Positions 15,933 through 17,635 of a stretch of DNA of 17,635 nucleotides are shown here, one piece after another. Each line of letters opens with the position of its first letter. The stretch's first letter is position 1. The translations under genes were made by a program, and so were the position numbers. The stretch comes from an uncultured Thiotrichaceae bacterium. Its GTDB lineage: Bacteria > Pseudomonadota > Gammaproteobacteria > Thiotrichales > Thiotrichaceae. The notes beneath the pieces were generated by a model that saw only the letters and a list, made by a program, of their open reading frames with translations, ran no database searches and was not told the DNA's origin. Location of the stretch: assembly GCA_938038645.1 (NCBI GenBank), contig CALHTA010000216.1:1-17635 (forward strand), written 5' to 3'.

Positions 15933-15941
15933 CATTGTCAC
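15913..15941 (-). promoter_or_regulatory. promoter for trpL-trpE (GTGACA-17-TAATAT)
   Basis: On the minus strand the -35 GTGACA (15936-15941, 5 of 6) and the -10 TAATAT (15913-15918, 4 of 6) are 17 nt apart. Transcription would start near 15905-15907, about 25 nt before the trpL start codon, a typical leader geometry. Confidence 0.6.
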
Positions 15942-15960
15942 GAATTTTAGCCTTGCTAGT

Positions 15961-16650
15961 TTATGAAGCCAACTGCTCACGGAATGCACGTAGGACTGAA
16001 TCATAATGGTTTGGATCTTGCTTGTTTGCCGCTCCAAAAATTGCTGAGCCTGCAACAAAAGTATCTGCACCAGCCGCTTTAATTTCAGCGATGTTGTCAA
16101 CTTTTACACCGCCATCAATTTCTAAACGAATATCCAAACCAGACTCATCAATTCTTTTGCGTGCCTGTCTCAGCTTATTCAATGTGCCTGGAATAAATGA
16201 TTGACCACCGAAGCCAGGATTAACGGACATTAATAGAATCATATCTACTTTATCCATCACATAATCCAATACATCTAAAGGCGTAGCAGGATTGAATACT
16301 AAGCCAGACTTGCATCCATGATCACGAATTAGCTGTAAGCTTCTGTCAACATGTTCAGAGGATTCTGGGTGGAAAGTGATGTAGCTTGCACCCGCGTTAG
16401 CAAAGTCTGGGATAATTCTATCGACGGGTTTAACCATTAAATGAACATCTATATCTGCTGTTACACCATGTTTGCGTAATGCTTCACAAACAAGGGGGCC
16501 AATCGTCAAATTGGGGACATAGTGATTGTCCATGACATCAAAGTGGACAATGTCTGCTCCTGACTTAAGTACATTGTCAACTTCTTCACCTAAGCGGGCG
16601 AAGTCAGCCGAGAGAATAGAAGGGGAAATAAGGTCTTTTTGACGTGCCAT
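15961..16650 (-). CDS. rpe: ribulose-phosphate 3-epimerase
   Basis: Rpe interconverts D-ribulose 5-phosphate and D-xylulose 5-phosphate in the pentose phosphate pathway. The 229-residue protein is a complete TIM barrel, close to the 225 residues of E. coli. The metal ligands and catalytic residues are present: H36 and D38 in VHFDVMD, H70 in DVHLMVK, and D179 in LEIDGGV. The phosphate-binding segment [10 protein letters not shown] (141-150) and the C-terminal VAGSAIFG are also seen. The start [21 protein letters not shown] matches the family although its Shine-Dalgarno is weak. In many gammaproteobacteria rpe is followed by gph and then trp genes. Here gph is missing and rpe is directly upstream of the trpL-trpE leader, so read-through into trpE is possible. 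Confidence 0.97.
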   Translation of the reverse strand: MARQKDLISPSILSADFARLGEEVDNVLKSGADIVHFDVMDNHYVPNLTIGPLVCEALRKHGVTADIDVHLMVKPVDRIIPDFANAGASYITFHPESSEHVDRSLQLIRDHGCKSGLVFNPATPLDVLDYVMDKVDMILLMSVNPGFGGQSFIPGTLNKLRQARKRIDESGLDIRLEIDGGVKVDNIAEIKAAGADTFVAGSAIFGAANKQDPNHYDSVLRAFREQLAS

Positions 16651-16720
16651 CGGAAATGTCTAAGTTGAGATAGGGATGGCTAATGTACTAGAGTTTTTAC
16701 AAAAATGTACAGCACAAACT

Positions 16721-16748
16721 AATAAGGCAACCGTTAGGTTGCCTTATT
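16721..16748 (-). terminator. probable terminator of the outer-membrane protein gene
   Basis: A perfect 12-bp stem (16721-16732 with 16737-16748) closes a 4-nt loop 19 bp after the stop of the minus-strand beta-barrel gene. The tail on the minus strand is only TTATTAGTTT, so termination may be partial. Confidence 0.7.
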
Positions 16749-16767
16749 CGTTAGCTTAAGAATCAAT

Positions 16768-17373
16768 TTACAAAGTGCCTATTTCTAATCCTAAGCTCAT
16801 GGTGCTGATATCGCTCTCACCAGTACCCGTTTCTACGCCGGGGACAGCTTCCCATTCCGCACGAATTTTCATGCTGTCATTCAAGCTTACCTTTGCACCA
16901 AGGCCATAATTAATGCCGACCCCATCTTTGTCTCCAGAGGAATTAGTGCTAGTCCAACTAGTTGCGCCGACCTTTCCAAAGGCTTCAATGGTATCGTTAA
17001 TTTCGTATTTTCCTACTGCACTAATTGACAATGCAGATACCTCAGAGGTTTCGGTACCCGATGCCATAGTTCGGCTGATGTCACCAACACTGTGGTAAGC
17101 AACTTCTAAATCCATCAAGCTGTTTAGAGTGTAGCCACCATAAACTTTCCAAGAAGTATCTTCACCATTACAGTTGCTTGAAGCATCACAAAAACCATCA
17201 GCTTCAGACTGGCCAAAAGAACCACCGAAAAATACATCTTCGAAGAACTCGCCGCCATTAGAGCCTGCATTGTCAATGATTTCAAAATCATCGAATAATC
17301 CAGCGTTTGCACTCATAGACGCTAGTAAAGGAAGTAGTGCGAATGATAAACCAATTTTTTTTATTGTTTTCAT
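16768..17373 (-). CDS. secreted small outer-membrane beta-barrel protein
   Basis: This 201-residue protein starts with a clear Sec signal peptide (basic MKTIKKIG, hydrophobic core, cleavage expected after SANA at 24). The mature part has an acidic Gly/Phe-rich N-terminus with a close Cys pair (C62, C68). It then continues as alternating amphipathic strands such as SWKVYGGYTLNSLMDLEVAYHSVG, ALSISAVGKYEI, IEAFGKVGATSWTS, INYGLGAKVSL and MKIRAEWEAVPG, ending in MSLGLEIGTL. This pattern is that of an eight-stranded OmpA/OmpX-type barrel without the OmpA peptidoglycan-binding domain. The frame is open to 17493, but the extra 40 residues precede the signal peptide and are rejected. The chosen ATG has no recognisable Shine-Dalgarno (upstream GGACCCCAACC). 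It has its own promoter and a hairpin terminator. Ligand and function unknown. Confidence 0.8.
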   Translation of the reverse strand: MKTIKKIGLSFALLPLLASMSANAGLFDDFEIIDNAGSNGGEFFEDVFFGGSFGQSEADGFCDASSNCNGEDTSWKVYGGYTLNSLMDLEVAYHSVGDISRTMASGTETSEVSALSISAVGKYEINDTIEAFGKVGATSWTSTNSSGDKDGVGINYGLGAKVSLNDSMKIRAEWEAVPGVETGTGESDISTMSLGLEIGTL

Positions 17374-17450
17374 GGTTGGGGTCCAATTGTAGGGGGTTAT
17401 AATTATTTTAAAATAGGGTAGCTGGTAAGTTTTCCCGTATTTATGGAAAT

Positions 17451-17479
17451 ATATTAGTCCCAGTGCTTTTGTGAGTAAA
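17451..17479 (-). promoter_or_regulatory. promoter for the outer-membrane protein gene (TTTACT-17-TAATAT)
   Basis: The minus strand reads -35 TTTACT (17474-17479) and -10 TAATAT (17451-17456) with 17-nt spacing. It predicts a 5' untranslated leader of about 70 nt before the ATG at 17373. It also argues that the 40 extra upstream codons of the open frame are not translated, because the -10 and -35 lie inside them. Confidence 0.5.
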
Positions 17480-17521
17480 TAATCATTGGACAAACGGAGA
17501 CACCATTAATCTTTATTTAAA

Positions 17522-17635
17522 CTACAGCAACATCTGCTCTCTAAGCTGCTGTATCTCGTCACGCGTCTTGGCAGCTTCTTCAAATTCAAGGTTTTTAGCA
17601 TGCTTAAACATATCCTTTTCAAGTTTTGCTATGAG
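17522..17635 (-). CDS. uvrB: UvrABC system protein B, C-terminal fragment
   Basis: Only the last 37 residues are inside the window. They contain the UVR motif: LIAKLEKDMFKHAKNL followed by EFEEAAKTRDEIQQLREQM, ending at a TAG stop two residues later. This short helical hairpin is the C-terminal UVR domain with which UvrB contacts UvrC in nucleotide excision repair. UvrC carries a similar motif, but internally and not at its C-terminus, so the immediate stop points to UvrB. No clear terminator follows in the gap to the beta-barrel gene. Confidence 0.92.
   Translation of the reverse strand, partial: LIAKLEKDMFKHAKNLEFEEAAKTRDEIQQLREQMLL

Noticed and set aside
15843..16100. 85-residue minus-strand frame overlapping the end of rpe
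   Set aside because: Most of it is an out-of-frame shadow of rpe with no ribosome-binding site. Only its last 12 codons are kept, as trpL.
16682..16710. Direct repeat AATGTAC and TACA/TGTA symmetry before rpe, as a possible regulator site or promoter
   Set aside because: Too short and no convincing -35/-10 pair could be built; no regulator box is matched well.

Overview
This window reads as the chromosome of a gammaproteobacterium, probably a free-living marine or otherwise aquatic lineage. The grounds are gene content and order: a Pseudomonas-type long DapD behind DapC, the order pepA-holC-(small gene)-valS, rpe next to trpEG, and UvrB at the right edge. Base composition is moderate and AT-leaning by eye. 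No lineage below class is claimed. Apart from one gene on the + strand (4908-7265), every gene lies on the minus strand. No tRNA, rRNA, CRISPR array, insertion sequence or phage gene was seen.

Layout in coordinate order: the dapD fragment (1-746) with dapC (756-1949) forms a lysine/peptidoglycan diaminopimelate pair. A strong terminator (2022-2047) separates it from a DUF1800-DUF1501 pair (4550 down to 2074), whose second protein carries a twin-arginine signal. A 357-bp AT-rich divergent region with two palindromes separates this pair from the unusual gene of the window. That gene (4908-7265, +) encodes a membrane protein with a degenerate, probably catalytically dead Ser/Thr-kinase fold in the cytoplasm, one transmembrane helix, a long acidic linker and C-terminal ankyrin repeats predicted to be periplasmic. 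A bidirectional terminator (7281-7321) separates it from convergent valS.

From 16650 down to 7339 runs a long co-directional series: rpe, a Trp-codon leader peptide (trpL), trpE, trpG, an RDD membrane protein, a CPBP-family membrane protease, pepA, holC, a 97-residue unknown protein and valS. Within trpE-trpG-RDD-CPBP and across pepA-holC the genes overlap by 1 or 4 nt, which indicates translational coupling. There are probable internal promoters before trpL and valS. The trpDC genes do not follow trpG, and gph is not between rpe and trpE. To the right are a small outer-membrane beta-barrel protein with its own promoter and hairpin, and the 3' end of uvrB.

The points most worth following up are the pseudokinase-TM-ankyrin protein, the trpL leader (convincing Trp codons but no canonical attenuator terminator, plus a possible pairing that hides the trpE Shine-Dalgarno), and inverted repeats that overlap the predicted trpE and valS promoters.
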